A DNA stretch of 20,035 bases, taken from assembly GCA_002438075.1 (NCBI GenBank), contig DJSQ01000175.1:1-20035 (forward strand), read 5' to 3'. Below, piece by piece: positions 8,179 to 15,764 of this stretch (the stretch's first letter is position 1; every line of letters begins with the position of its first letter). Origin of the DNA: Clostridiales bacterium UBA6330 (lineage in GTDB: Bacteria > Bacillota > Clostridia > Oscillospirales > CAG-272). The position numbers and the translations under genes are program-made. The notes under the pieces were generated by a model. It searched no databases, was not told where the DNA came from, and worked only from the letters and a program-made list of their open reading frames with translations.

Positions 8179-8883
8179 CTAAGCAGGGGTTGGGACAGAG
8201 TCCCCATGCCTTTCCACAAACGTTGTCATTCGGTTGGATTTCAGGCGGCAGATGAAGTCGGCTTCATCGGCGAGGGGGGAGTCGGTTTCCATGCCGGCGA
8301 GGAGCTTTTGGCGTGCGCCGTGGTGGTTATCCGATCCTGCGGTACGCAGGAGCCCGTAGGCATCGGCATAGAGCGATGCCATACGGTTCTCCTGCTCGGT
8401 GCGGCAGGCGTTGATCACCTCCACGCCGTGGACACAGCGGGGATAGAGTCGGATGTGGTCGATATAGGAGTCTTCGCGGAAGGGATGCGCCTGGATGACC
8501 AGCGCGCCGTGCTTCATCAGGAAGGGGAGCTCCCGCGATTTCGGCATCTGCATGATCTCAGGGTGCGCAAGGTACCATTCTTTGTTGAGTCCGTAGACCA
8601 GGAAGTCGGTTCCGAGGTAGGAAAGCTCCACGCCGCAGAAGACGTCCAGCCCCAGCTCTGCGCCAATCCGTTTGCCTTCCTCGTAGTCGGAAAAGTAGAA
8701 GCGGATTTTCTCGTCATATGGGGCGGAGGAGTCAATGCCCACGTTGCCGTCCAGAAAATGATTGGTGATGAACACCCCCGCGTAGCCGAGTGACTTGTAG
8801 AATCGGAGCGTATCCGCGACCGATGCGTCGGCACAGCGGCTGACGGGGGAGGTGTGGAGGTGGGTTTCGTAACGGTAGCGCAT
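8179..8883 (-). CDS. PHP-domain metal-dependent phosphoesterase
   Basis: 234 residues with PHP-domain metal motifs in order: 'THLHTS' (His8, His10), 'TNHF' (His42), 'GVELS' (Glu87), 'QAHPF' (His133) and 'GSDNHH' (Asp185, His187, His188). PHP proteins bind up to three metal ions and hydrolyse phosphoesters; stand-alone members of this size include histidinol-phosphatase-like and nucleotide or sugar phosphate hydrolases. No his genes are nearby, so a sugar-phosphate-type substrate is the more natural guess here. The start lies one base after the stop of the FAD gene (TGA-T-ATG) with an AGGATG-type site just before it, so it is the last, coupled gene of the operon. It runs into the terminator at 8110-8158. 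Confidence 0.85.
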   Translation of the reverse strand: MRYRYETHLHTSPVSRCADASVADTLRFYKSLGYAGVFITNHFLDGNVGIDSSAPYDEKIRFYFSDYEEGKRIGAELGLDVFCGVELSYLGTDFLVYGLNKEWYLAHPEIMQMPKSRELPFLMKHGALVIQAHPFREDSYIDHIRLYPRCVHGVEVINACRTEQENRMASLYADAYGLLRTAGSDNHHGARQKLLAGMETDSPLADEADFICRLKSNRMTTFVERHGDSVPTPA

Positions 8884-8884
8884 A

Positions 8885-10333
8885 TCAGTCCATCCTATCT
8901 TCGGGATGTACCCGAACCTGATTCATTTCGAGAATTGCGCCGTTTTGCAGAAGGATTTCACGAATTGCGGCGGGGGAGACCTCGGCGGGAGTGCAGTCCT
9001 GCTCCAGGGAGAGCACTGCACCCACGCCGGCAGCCTCGCCCATGTTCATACACTGCGGCATGACGCGGATGGAGGCGAGTGTGCTGCGGTCACAGCTGAC
9101 ACAGCGCCCTGCAAACAGCAGATTGTCCAGGTCCCGACTGACCAGAATTCCGTAGGGGATTCCGAACGGCGCGGTAACGGTTTTGAACAGCGTGGTGCGG
9201 TCGGTTCCGGAGTGAATGTCGATTTTGTAGCCACCCAGTGCAATGGTGTCGGGCGGGATTTCGCCAACGAGGATTCGGTCATCGGTCAGTGTCTGTACCC
9301 CGTGCAGACGGCGGCTCTCCCGAATGCCGATGGCGGGCTGGATTTCGGAGATAAAGCAGTGTGCAAAGCCCGGGACGTTCTCCCGCAGAGCCTCGGTCAG
9401 GGCGCGGGACTGGAGCTGACCGTCCGTTTCGGCGCGGGACAGGGAATCCAAGTCATCCGTGTCGGTTCCGATCAGGCGGGTGGAGTTGACAAAGACCTCG
9501 CCCGGATTGAGGCTGTTGATGAAGATCAGCGTTTCACGTTCCACGGGACATTTTCCGACTTCGCGCAGGCGGGTAAAGGTGGTGCGCAGACCGACAAATA
9601 CGTGGTTGGCGCTTCGGCGGAAATAGGCTGCGTCATAGCCCGGACGGTGGTCAATGGAGGCGGCATAGGTCATCTCGTCAGGGTGTTGTTCGATGTAATC
9701 GTAGAGCTGTGCCGTGTCCACGTTTTCCAGTGTGAACATTACGGTCGGCGGCTGGACCTCGTGCGTGCCGTCCGCGCCAAGGTCGTATCCGCAGCCTGCC
9801 AGGACTGCGACACTGCCGTCTCCGGTGCAGTCGAGATAGCGTTTTGCGCGGACAACCCGACGGATACCGCGTCCCGCAACCTCAACCGAGGTGATCTGCC
9901 TGCCCTTCACTGTGGCGCCGACCGCCTCGGTGTGGAGCCACAGCTCCACATGGGCTTCGCGGCACATTTCAATGGCAAGCAGCTTGAACTCCTGCGGCTT
10001 GAAGTTGGTAACGGAGTTGTGCTTAGGGCAGACGCGGTGTCCCAGTGTTGCCCCGCGAGCGGCAAGACGGTTGATGAATTCCTGCGCAATGCCGCCGACG
10101 ATGCGGCGCCCGTCAAGGTCGAGATAGCCTAAGAAGGGAAGTCCCAGGGTGGCGTTCCCGCCAAGGTAGCCATTCTGCTCAACCAGCAGGACGCGGTGCC
10201 CTCTTCGGGCAGAGGCAATGGCGGCACACAGTCCCGCAGGACCGCCGCCGAAAACGGCAATATCATATTCCGATGTGTTATGCGTATTCATGGTTTCGCT
10301 TTCGCAGTCTGACTGAACTGCCTGATGCTTCAT
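8885..10333 (-). CDS. FAD-dependent oxidoreductase (FAD_oxidored type)
   Basis: 482 residues from the ATG at 10333. A dinucleotide-binding motif, 'VFGGGPAG' followed by a helix and 'LLVEQ', begins near residue 27; next come 'GYLGGNATLG', the 'LDCTGDGSVA' second FAD contact, and C-terminal 'AGRCVSCDRS' and 'IRVMPQCMNMGEAAG'. These are hallmarks of the FAD_oxidored family, whose members often sit beside carbohydrate-degradation genes; few substrates are known. No signal peptide, so cytoplasmic. Start choice: AGAGGA overlapping the end of the upstream gene lies 12 nt before this ATG. An alternative ATG at 10291 would shorten the protein by 14 residues and start closer to the FAD motif; upstream codons of this frame lie within the beta-helix gene and are unlikely to be used. 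The gap to that gene is 8 bases. Confidence 0.85.
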   Translation of the reverse strand: MKHQAVQSDCESETMNTHNTSEYDIAVFGGGPAGLCAAIASARRGHRVLLVEQNGYLGGNATLGLPFLGYLDLDGRRIVGGIAQEFINRLAARGATLGHRVCPKHNSVTNFKPQEFKLLAIEMCREAHVELWLHTEAVGATVKGRQITSVEVAGRGIRRVVRAKRYLDCTGDGSVAVLAGCGYDLGADGTHEVQPPTVMFTLENVDTAQLYDYIEQHPDEMTYAASIDHRPGYDAAYFRRSANHVFVGLRTTFTRLREVGKCPVERETLIFINSLNPGEVFVNSTRLIGTDTDDLDSLSRAETDGQLQSRALTEALRENVPGFAHCFISEIQPAIGIRESRRLHGVQTLTDDRILVGEIPPDTIALGGYKIDIHSGTDRTTLFKTVTAPFGIPYGILVSRDLDNLLFAGRCVSCDRSTLASIRVMPQCMNMGEAAGVGAVLSLEQDCTPAEVSPAAIREILLQNGAILEMNQVRVHPEDRMD

Positions 10334-10341
10334 GGGTGGTG

Positions 10342-12273
10342 TCAGTCCTCTTTCTTTTTGTGTATCAGCACAGCCGTGCCTGCCGCAGTCAGGATCAGCA
10401 GGATTGCTCCGCCGCCAAGAACGGAGGAACATCCGCCGCTCGGTTCTTCATTCGGCTTGGCGGTGGTTTCGGGCGTGGCATCGTTCGGCTTGCGTCCGGT
10501 TGTCACTTCGGGCGTCACAGGCGGCTCCTGATTGCTTGTGTCGGAGCCGGTGGTACCCGTATCCGACGGGGTGGGCGGATTGCTCATCGGCAGCTTGCGG
10601 ATGCCGTCTGCTTCGTCGGTGCCGTTCAGCTTCACGTCCTTCAGTGTTGCCTCACCGGAGAACAGCTCTTTATCGGAGGTTCCGATCAGCGTCTTTGCGG
10701 TCACAGTCACGTTTTTGAGCGTGAGAGACGCGATGTAGGAGGCGCCGCTGACAATCTCCTCTGCGGCAATCTGATAGCCCATGCGGAATGCCATTCCGTT
10801 AGTGTTCGTCAGGGTGAGATTTTCAACGGTGACGCTACCGGTCTGCACGTTGACGGCATCCGTGGCAGTGGAGGTCACGGTCTTGCCGTTTCCGTCCAGC
10901 TTCAGGGAGAAGTAGCGGTTCCCGAGATACAGGGTATGGTCCGTGGTGACATCCGCAAGCAGGGTAACGGTGGCACCGTCCCGTGCAAAGGGATTCAGTG
11001 CCTCCCACAGCGTGGGGGCGTAGTAGACCTTGCCGTCCGACTCGGTGATTTTCGCCACGGCACCGGGGCAGGGGGTCGCTTCGCTATACTGATAGGTAAC
11101 GGTGTATTTGTCCACCGAAATGCCCTTGTATTCCGCAGTGGAGGCTTCAATCTTTGCCACACTGTCATCGTAACGGAGGATGCCGTCCTCGCGGGTCATG
11201 TCATCCTTGTTGCGTCCCTCCACGGTGCGGGAGTAAAAGGTTCCGCCCGTGACAAAGACAAAGACCTTATCCTTTGCGGCGGGGATGGTGCCCTTACCGG
11301 TCAGGTCATTGTTGCCGATCAGCTTTGCCGCCGGCTGGGAGGAGAGCTGATAGAAATTACCGCCGTGGACGTACACATAGCCGAACGAGGAGCTGGTTGC
11401 GCCGGTGATGACCGCCGAGCCCGATTTCGGGCCTTCGCTTCTCTGAATGAATTCGCCGTCCCAGATTGTGACCGTTGCGCTCTTGTAGGCGCGAATCAGC
11501 TTTCCGAACTTTGCGGTGTAGTCGGAAGCCTCAAAGGTGCCGCCCAGAATGGTTCCGGATGCGCGCACCTTGTCGGCGCCTTCCTCGGAGGTGCTGTCAC
11601 CTACCTGAAGCAGAACCTCGGTGTTCCAGACCCGAAAATTCCCGCTCTTGATGACAATGCTGCCGTAGCGGATGTCCACACCGGTGGACTGTGCACCGTA
11701 ATAGTTACCGCCGTCAATTTCCACATAGCTGCGGAAATCGTTTTCAATTCGGATAATCAGCCCCTTGAAGTCTTTGTTTGCCTCCAGGTCATGCACGGGG
11801 GATTTGTAGTTGGTGTTTGCTGCGCAGAGGTTGCAGTCTTTCAGGAAGACCTGCGCACCGTCTGTGATTTTGACCGCCGAGCGAATGCTGAGAACGGTCA
11901 GATTCTTTACTTCGATGATTGCATTGGAATCGAATACCAGGGCAAAGTTGGTGTCCGAGGTACCGCCGCTGTAGGAAATGGTGTGTCCGTTTCCGTCAAG
12001 CGTTACTTTTGCGCGCGGGACTGCCTCGCCCTTGACCAGGGTGGTGCCGCTGTAGGTAAAGGTTTTCTTGCTATCCGTCACATCCTTTACCAGACGGATG
12101 GTCTCGCCTGAGCCCACCGCGTCAAACGCGTCCTGGAGGCTGGTGTATTCCTTTTCACCGATGACCGCAACGGTATCGGCGGCATAGTCGGATTCCAGGG
12201 CACCGACAGGGAGGAACGGAAGCGCTAACGTCAGAAGCAGGGCAAGCATCAGAATCAGGCTGACTTTTTTCAT
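10342..12273 (-). CDS. Cell-surface beta-helix protein with Pro/Thr wall-spanning linker and Cys-containing C-terminal anchor
   Basis: 643 residues. A Sec signal peptide ends near residue 25. Two copies of an 'AIGEKxYTSLQDAFDA...TIRLVKDVT...LDGNGHTIS'-like opening module lie at about 34-130 and 404-495 (second copy 'YYAPTLWEALNPF', 'VTLLADVTTD', 'LDGNGKTV'), each leading into beta-helix-type strands such as 'VEIDGGNYYGAQSTGVD' and 'VYVHGGNFYQL'. Residues about 563-612 are Pro/Thr/Glu-rich, a typical wall-spanning stalk. The end is G-G-C-S-S (Cys615), a Gly/hydrophobic membrane segment and H-KKKED. There is no LPxTG. It is presumably displayed on the surface to bind or act on polysaccharide; no catalytic residues recognised. 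AAAGGAA precedes the ATG by about 10 nt. The 57-base gap upstream contains a possible internal -10 (TATAAT, 12304-12309, - strand) with only a weak -35. Confidence 0.8.
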   Translation of the reverse strand: MKKVSLILMLALLLTLALPFLPVGALESDYAADTVAVIGEKEYTSLQDAFDAVGSGETIRLVKDVTDSKKTFTYSGTTLVKGEAVPRAKVTLDGNGHTISYSGGTSDTNFALVFDSNAIIEVKNLTVLSIRSAVKITDGAQVFLKDCNLCAANTNYKSPVHDLEANKDFKGLIIRIENDFRSYVEIDGGNYYGAQSTGVDIRYGSIVIKSGNFRVWNTEVLLQVGDSTSEEGADKVRASGTILGGTFEASDYTAKFGKLIRAYKSATVTIWDGEFIQRSEGPKSGSAVITGATSSSFGYVYVHGGNFYQLSSQPAAKLIGNNDLTGKGTIPAAKDKVFVFVTGGTFYSRTVEGRNKDDMTREDGILRYDDSVAKIEASTAEYKGISVDKYTVTYQYSEATPCPGAVAKITESDGKVYYAPTLWEALNPFARDGATVTLLADVTTDHTLYLGNRYFSLKLDGNGKTVTSTATDAVNVQTGSVTVENLTLTNTNGMAFRMGYQIAAEEIVSGASYIASLTLKNVTVTAKTLIGTSDKELFSGEATLKDVKLNGTDEADGIRKLPMSNPPTPSDTGTTGSDTSNQEPPVTPEVTTGRKPNDATPETTAKPNEEPSGGCSSVLGGGAILLILTAAGTAVLIHKKKED

Positions 12274-12330
12274 GGTTGTAGTTCCTTTCTTATCTTATTG
12301 GAAATTATAAATTTTGCGGGGTGCTTTCCG

Positions 12331-12468
12331 TCAGAACAGCTTTGAGCCGTCGATGGAATCAAAGGTATACTCGTTGATGTTTGCAATGTCGTGGGTGGAG
12401 ATGGTTAAAATATCGGAGGCATCGGCAAACAGCAGGGATGCCTGCGGGGGTTGATAGTGTGTTTTCAT
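12331..12468 (-). CDS. Small protein (45 aa) of the same duplicated P-x-A-S...D-I-L-T-x-S family
   Basis: This frame starts with ATG at 12468-12466, 3 bases after the binding-protein gene's last base, and ends with TGA at 12333-12331. An AAAGGA sequence inside the end of the upstream gene lies about 10 nt before the ATG. It begins MKTHYQPPQASLLFADASDI, continues L-T-I-S-T-H-D and ends F-D-S-I-D-G-S-K-L-F. There is no Cys, signal peptide or membrane segment. Residues 8-24 align without gaps to residues 7-23 of the small protein at 6366-6479: Pro, Ala-Ser, Leu, Asp, Leu-Thr and Ser are identical, with Ile/Leu and Val/Ile exchanges. As there, the neighbours are a solute-binding lipoprotein and beta-helix surface proteins. 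The gene sits mid-operon here with no terminator after it, which argues against a pure leader-peptide role for the family. Function unknown. Confidence 0.7.
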   Translation of the reverse strand: MKTHYQPPQASLLFADASDILTISTHDIANINEYTFDSIDGSKLF

Positions 12469-12471
12469 GAT

Positions 12472-13998
12472 TCAGCCATCCTTTCGGGAGAGTTCATTCA
12501 GTTCTTTATTCAGGGAATCGATGTAGCTGTTGATGCGCGTGAGGTTTCCCGCAAGCGCGGTCGACCATGCGCTGTTGTTGGCTGCGAGAGAATCGGAAAA
12601 GAGGGTGCAGAGCGGGAATTCGACTTCGTGAGCGCCGATTTCACGTCCGAAGATGATGCCGCGGTCAAAGGTCTGCGTGTCGGCAATGATGTCCCACATC
12701 AGGCTGTCATCCCCGCGGTCAGCGTAGAACAGCTTCATGGTTTTCTCAAAGATGGCGGGACGCGTCAGCTGTAGGGAGTAGTCGGCGAGGCATTGCAGAT
12801 AGGCGGCGGAGATTTCGATTTTTCCGCTGTTGCCCTCAATGCCGTACATGGAGTAGGGGTTGGAGCTGACCGAGCAGTACCGAGCCTGCGTTTCATCGTA
12901 TTTCGGTACCGGCAGGACACCGTAGGTCAGCCCATCCACACCGCTGAACACCTTATAGGCGTGGGAGGCGGGAGCAAGGTTGAACAGCAGTCTGCCCTCC
13001 GCAAAGGCTTTGCGGGAGGATTCGACTCCGTCCAAAAGGTACGCATCGCCCGAATTGGTCAGGAATTCGCCAACCGATTTCAGCACGGCACTGACCTTGT
13101 GGACATTTTTGAAGTCATCGGTCAGAACCAAGCCGTTTTCATCCATGGTCAGCGCCCGCATTCCGGAGCCCCAGTAGAAATTGCGAAGCATGGAGGAATA
13201 GGAGCCGAAGCCGTAGACGTCGTCCGAGGTCCAGATGCCGTAGCCATCGCCCGGCATATCTACGTAAATGTCCGTGGAAAGCTCCTTGAGCACGTCCACC
13301 GTCCATTTGCCGTCCTGCACCATCTTGTAAATGTTGTTGTAGCCGTATTCGGTCTGAATTTTCGTGTCAATGTCGTGCGTGGCGTAGAGCGTCTTGTTGT
13401 AGTAGATCAGGCTGGACATAAACATCAGGTTGGTGGAGATATCGCCGGAGCAGAAATAAATCTTATCGTTGATGGTTGTCTCCTCCACCAGGCTTTCGGG
13501 CCAGCAGTCGGCACCGAAGTCAATGTTTTTCTGCTCTGCGAGGTCGGTATATATGCCATCGGTGGTCAGGGTTGCGGCAAAGAGACTGTAGCCGCAGTAG
13601 ACATCGTAGATGCCGCCGCTCATGTGCGAGGCACGGACGGTGGAGAGATATTTTTCTGCGGTGGAGGAGAAGTCTGCGCTTCCGGTTATGCCGATGTAGT
13701 CAAGCGTGATGTTCAAATCCTTCTGCACTGCCTGTGCACGCTGCCAGACGGCGTACTCCACAATCTGACCGTTGTATTGCTCCGCCTCGTCATCCAGAAT
13801 GAACTCACGGACGCTGCTGTCATTCCATGCAAGGATTTTCAGGACCTCGTTGTTGAAGCGCGGATATTTGGAGGCTTCCTCGTCGGTGTCAACGGAATCA
13901 TCGGGTGTCTGCGAATCCTTTTTGCAGGCGGCGAGCGCGGTCAGCAGGAACGAAAGCGTCAGCAGAAGCAAAAGGGTACGGATAACTGTTGTTTTCAT
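12472..13998 (-). CDS. Extracellular solute-binding lipoprotein, divergent paralogue
   Basis: 508 residues with a signal peptide rich in Leu and lipobox L-A-A-C (Cys25), then an acidic linker. The mature part has the sugar-binding-protein layout: 'LKILAWNDSSVREFI' first strand, 'IYDVYCGYSLF', 'ESLVEETTINDKIYFCSG', 'LIYYNKTLY' and 'DGKWTVDVLKELS', then the C-lobe with 'YGVLPVPKYDETQARYCS', matching 'FGILPMPKLDKTQDDYIT' of the protein at 202-1716. The two are clearly homologous but diverged, so they probably bind different ligands. No permease genes flank it. A GAGG-type ribosome site precedes the ATG in the 21-base gap after the upstream beta-helix gene. It lies between that gene and the small protein in the - strand operon. 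Note Cys residues in the mature domain, uncommon in sugar-binding proteins but not diagnostic. Confidence 0.85.
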   Translation of the reverse strand: MKTTVIRTLLLLLTLSFLLTALAACKKDSQTPDDSVDTDEEASKYPRFNNEVLKILAWNDSSVREFILDDEAEQYNGQIVEYAVWQRAQAVQKDLNITLDYIGITGSADFSSTAEKYLSTVRASHMSGGIYDVYCGYSLFAATLTTDGIYTDLAEQKNIDFGADCWPESLVEETTINDKIYFCSGDISTNLMFMSSLIYYNKTLYATHDIDTKIQTEYGYNNIYKMVQDGKWTVDVLKELSTDIYVDMPGDGYGIWTSDDVYGFGSYSSMLRNFYWGSGMRALTMDENGLVLTDDFKNVHKVSAVLKSVGEFLTNSGDAYLLDGVESSRKAFAEGRLLFNLAPASHAYKVFSGVDGLTYGVLPVPKYDETQARYCSVSSNPYSMYGIEGNSGKIEISAAYLQCLADYSLQLTRPAIFEKTMKLFYADRGDDSLMWDIIADTQTFDRGIIFGREIGAHEVEFPLCTLFSDSLAANNSAWSTALAGNLTRINSYIDSLNKELNELSRKDG

Positions 13999-14019
13999 TT
14001 CAAACCTCGATTTTATGGA

Positions 14020-15558
14020 TTATGCAGCGGGCTTTTCAATGGTGAACGTAAAGCTGCGGGAGGTGTGCGAAACCTCATCGGTGGTCAGCGTGGCGCAAAC
14101 GGTCAGCTGTTTGCCGTCCTGCGCCTCGGTCAGCCCGTCTACCGAAACAATCAGAACACGGGTGCCGCCGCATTCCTCAGCCGTGACCGTGTTATCCGCC
14201 GCCCTGAATGCCCGATAGCAGACCGTTACGGGAACCGTTTCGGATTTGCCGTTTTCGGGATTGGTAATGGTCCATTCCGCCGCGGTGCAGTTTTCGTCGG
14301 TAAAGGCGAGAATAATCCGTGCATCGTAGGTCCCGTCGGAATTCGTGTGGTACTGGACGTATACCTCCTCGCCGAAGTTCTTCACCACGGCGTTTCCTGT
14401 CAGTCCGTCCGCCCTGTAGCCGTTCTTGAACACAGGTGTTTCTTCAAAAGCGGCGGTTGCGGTGCAGTCGGCGGTCAGATCAATCATGGATGCAGCCACA
14501 TCCAGATTTTTGTCCACCAGACCGGCAAAGGTTTGCCCGTTCAGCGTCAGGCGCGCGTTGGTTTCTGTGGTAAAGGAGAGATTTTCGGGGGTGAAATTCT
14601 CGCTTGCCGAAGCGTCAATAGCGGTCGGAATTTCTTCCGTCTGCTTCAGTGTCCGCAGGAAAGCAGCATTTTCGATGGTTACGGTGGGGGCAGGGTAGGA
14701 AGCCGCTTGTTTTTCTCTTCCGAAGAGTAGGGTTTGTTCCTCCGGAAGATAGAAGGTTCCGCCTGTAACATTGATGGTTGGTGCGGGAGCGGTTTTTCCG
14801 ACATACTTTTGATAGACCAACGGAGCCTTGACAGGGGAGTAGAACACGCCGCCGGTTATGTTGAGCGCCAGTGATCCGGTCGCGTTGAACAGACAGGTCT
14901 TTGGATCGATTGCGGTGATATTCGCGGTTCCTGCCAGCCCGAAGAATCCGCCTTTGATGTCAACGGTGTTCTGAATGGTGTTACTGTTTTCTACAGTGAA
15001 ATCATGTTTGAGAAACACGTTGTTTGCCCAGTAGACACCGGATTCGACGGTCAGGTGACAGTCGCCTGTATACCGCATAGCGACAACGCGATTGATACTT
15101 GTATCTGTATGGCAATTGGTCAATGTTACTTCAGCGTGACCTTTGACGAACACGGAGATAAGATCACTTCTGGAACCATCGGCTGTAAAGTGGATATTTT
15201 TGAATTCAACCTTCAGGTTATTATCGGCGGTGGCACTGTCTGAACCATCGACCATGTAGTGTACATTGATTCCTTCACCACTGGTAACAGTATATCCATT
15301 GCCATCGATGGTACAGCTTTTGGTTAGGTTTGTCTTTCCTTCCGTGATATTTTTCACCAGCCGGAATGTTTTGCCCTCGTAGTCCGGATACTTCGCAATA
15401 TAGTTGGTGATATTTGCATAGGGTCCTTCACTTGTACCACCAATTTCGATGATATCATCCTCTGCGGCAACGGCAGGGAGGACGGAGAGGACGGCGAGGA
15501 GCGAGAGAAGCAGGACGGCGGAGAGCAGGAGTGCGGTGCATTTTCTGAATGTTTTCAT
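14020..15558 (-). CDS. Secreted beta-helix protein with C-terminal beta-sandwich-like region
   Basis: 512 residues, first gene of the - strand operon. Its Sec signal peptide is long and Leu-rich and ends near A-V-A-A; there is no lipobox. The opening module 'YEGKTFRLVKNITEGKT...TIDGNGYTV' resembles the two copies in the protein at 10342-12273, and the strands that follow ('VEFKNIHFTADGS', 'VTLTNCHTDT', 'TINVTGGTFYLP') fit a right-handed beta-helix to about residue 320. From about 400 on, alternating strands ('RIILAFTDENC', 'VLIVSVDGL', 'RSFTFTIEK') look like a small beta-sandwich. It lacks the stalk and anchor of its relative, so it is likely released or held by partners. Substrate unknown. 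The ribosome site AAAGGAAA lies about 9 nt before the ATG; a promoter for this operon should lie in 15559-15650, but I see no convincing -35/-10 pair there. Confidence 0.75.
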   Translation of the reverse strand: MKTFRKCTALLLSAVLLLSLLAVLSVLPAVAAEDDIIEIGGTSEGPYANITNYIAKYPDYEGKTFRLVKNITEGKTNLTKSCTIDGNGYTVTSGEGINVHYMVDGSDSATADNNLKVEFKNIHFTADGSRSDLISVFVKGHAEVTLTNCHTDTSINRVVAMRYTGDCHLTVESGVYWANNVFLKHDFTVENSNTIQNTVDIKGGFFGLAGTANITAIDPKTCLFNATGSLALNITGGVFYSPVKAPLVYQKYVGKTAPAPTINVTGGTFYLPEEQTLLFGREKQAASYPAPTVTIENAAFLRTLKQTEEIPTAIDASASENFTPENLSFTTETNARLTLNGQTFAGLVDKNLDVAASMIDLTADCTATAAFEETPVFKNGYRADGLTGNAVVKNFGEEVYVQYHTNSDGTYDARIILAFTDENCTAAEWTITNPENGKSETVPVTVCYRAFRAADNTVTAEECGGTRVLIVSVDGLTEAQDGKQLTVCATLTTDEVSHTSRSFTFTIEKPAA

Positions 15559-15647
15559 GTGCTTGCGTTTCCTTTCTTTACAGATGTATTTATGGGGCGC
15601 GAGTGTTTTGTTTTTTTGTCACCTCCCGAAAAATGTGTTGCAGGGGC

Positions 15648-15676
15648 TTGCTTTTTGCGGGGTTCCGTGTTATAAT
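15648..15676 (+). promoter_or_regulatory. SigA-type promoter of the AraC-family regulator
   Basis: -35 TTGCTT at 15648-15653, a 17-bp spacer and a perfect -10 TATAAT at 15671-15676. Transcription should start near 15683, leaving a leader of about 80 nt before the ATG at 15765. The -35 lies in a TGCTTTTTGC sequence (15649-15658) that also occurs just ahead of the fucosidase promoter (18591-18600). Confidence 0.75.
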
Positions 15677-15711
15677 AAGAAGGCGGGAGAAGAAAAATCA
15701 AAGTTTTTCCC

Positions 15712-15741
15712 ATCCAAATCAGCCTTTTTATCCAAAATCAG
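15712..15741 (+). repeat. Direct repeat in the leader of the AraC-family gene
   Basis: ATCCAAATCAG (15712-15722) and ATCCAAAATCAG (15730-15741) are direct repeats offset by 18 bases, each preceded by a T-run (TTTTTCCC and TTTTT). They lie between the predicted transcription start and the ribosome site (AAAGGAG, 15752-15758). Direct half-sites about two helical turns apart are the usual target of AraC-family proteins, so autoregulatory binding is plausible (inference). Confidence 0.45.
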
Positions 15742-15764
15742 GTGTATTTTCAAAGGAGATTGCC

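Noticed and set aside
12304..12336. Internal promoter for the anchored beta-helix gene (TATAAT on the - strand at 12309-12304)
   Set aside because: The -10 is perfect, but the nearest -35-like sequence (CTGACG) is at 19-bp spacing and weak; kept only as a remark in the gene entry.
10273..14730. Very long open frames on the + strand (612 and 645 codons) opposite the beta-helix and binding-protein genes
   Set aside because: They are antisense to genes with clear signal peptides, lipoboxes and family motifs, lack ribosome sites and recognisable domains, and are Cys/His/Arg-rich in the manner of shadow translations of GC-biased genes.
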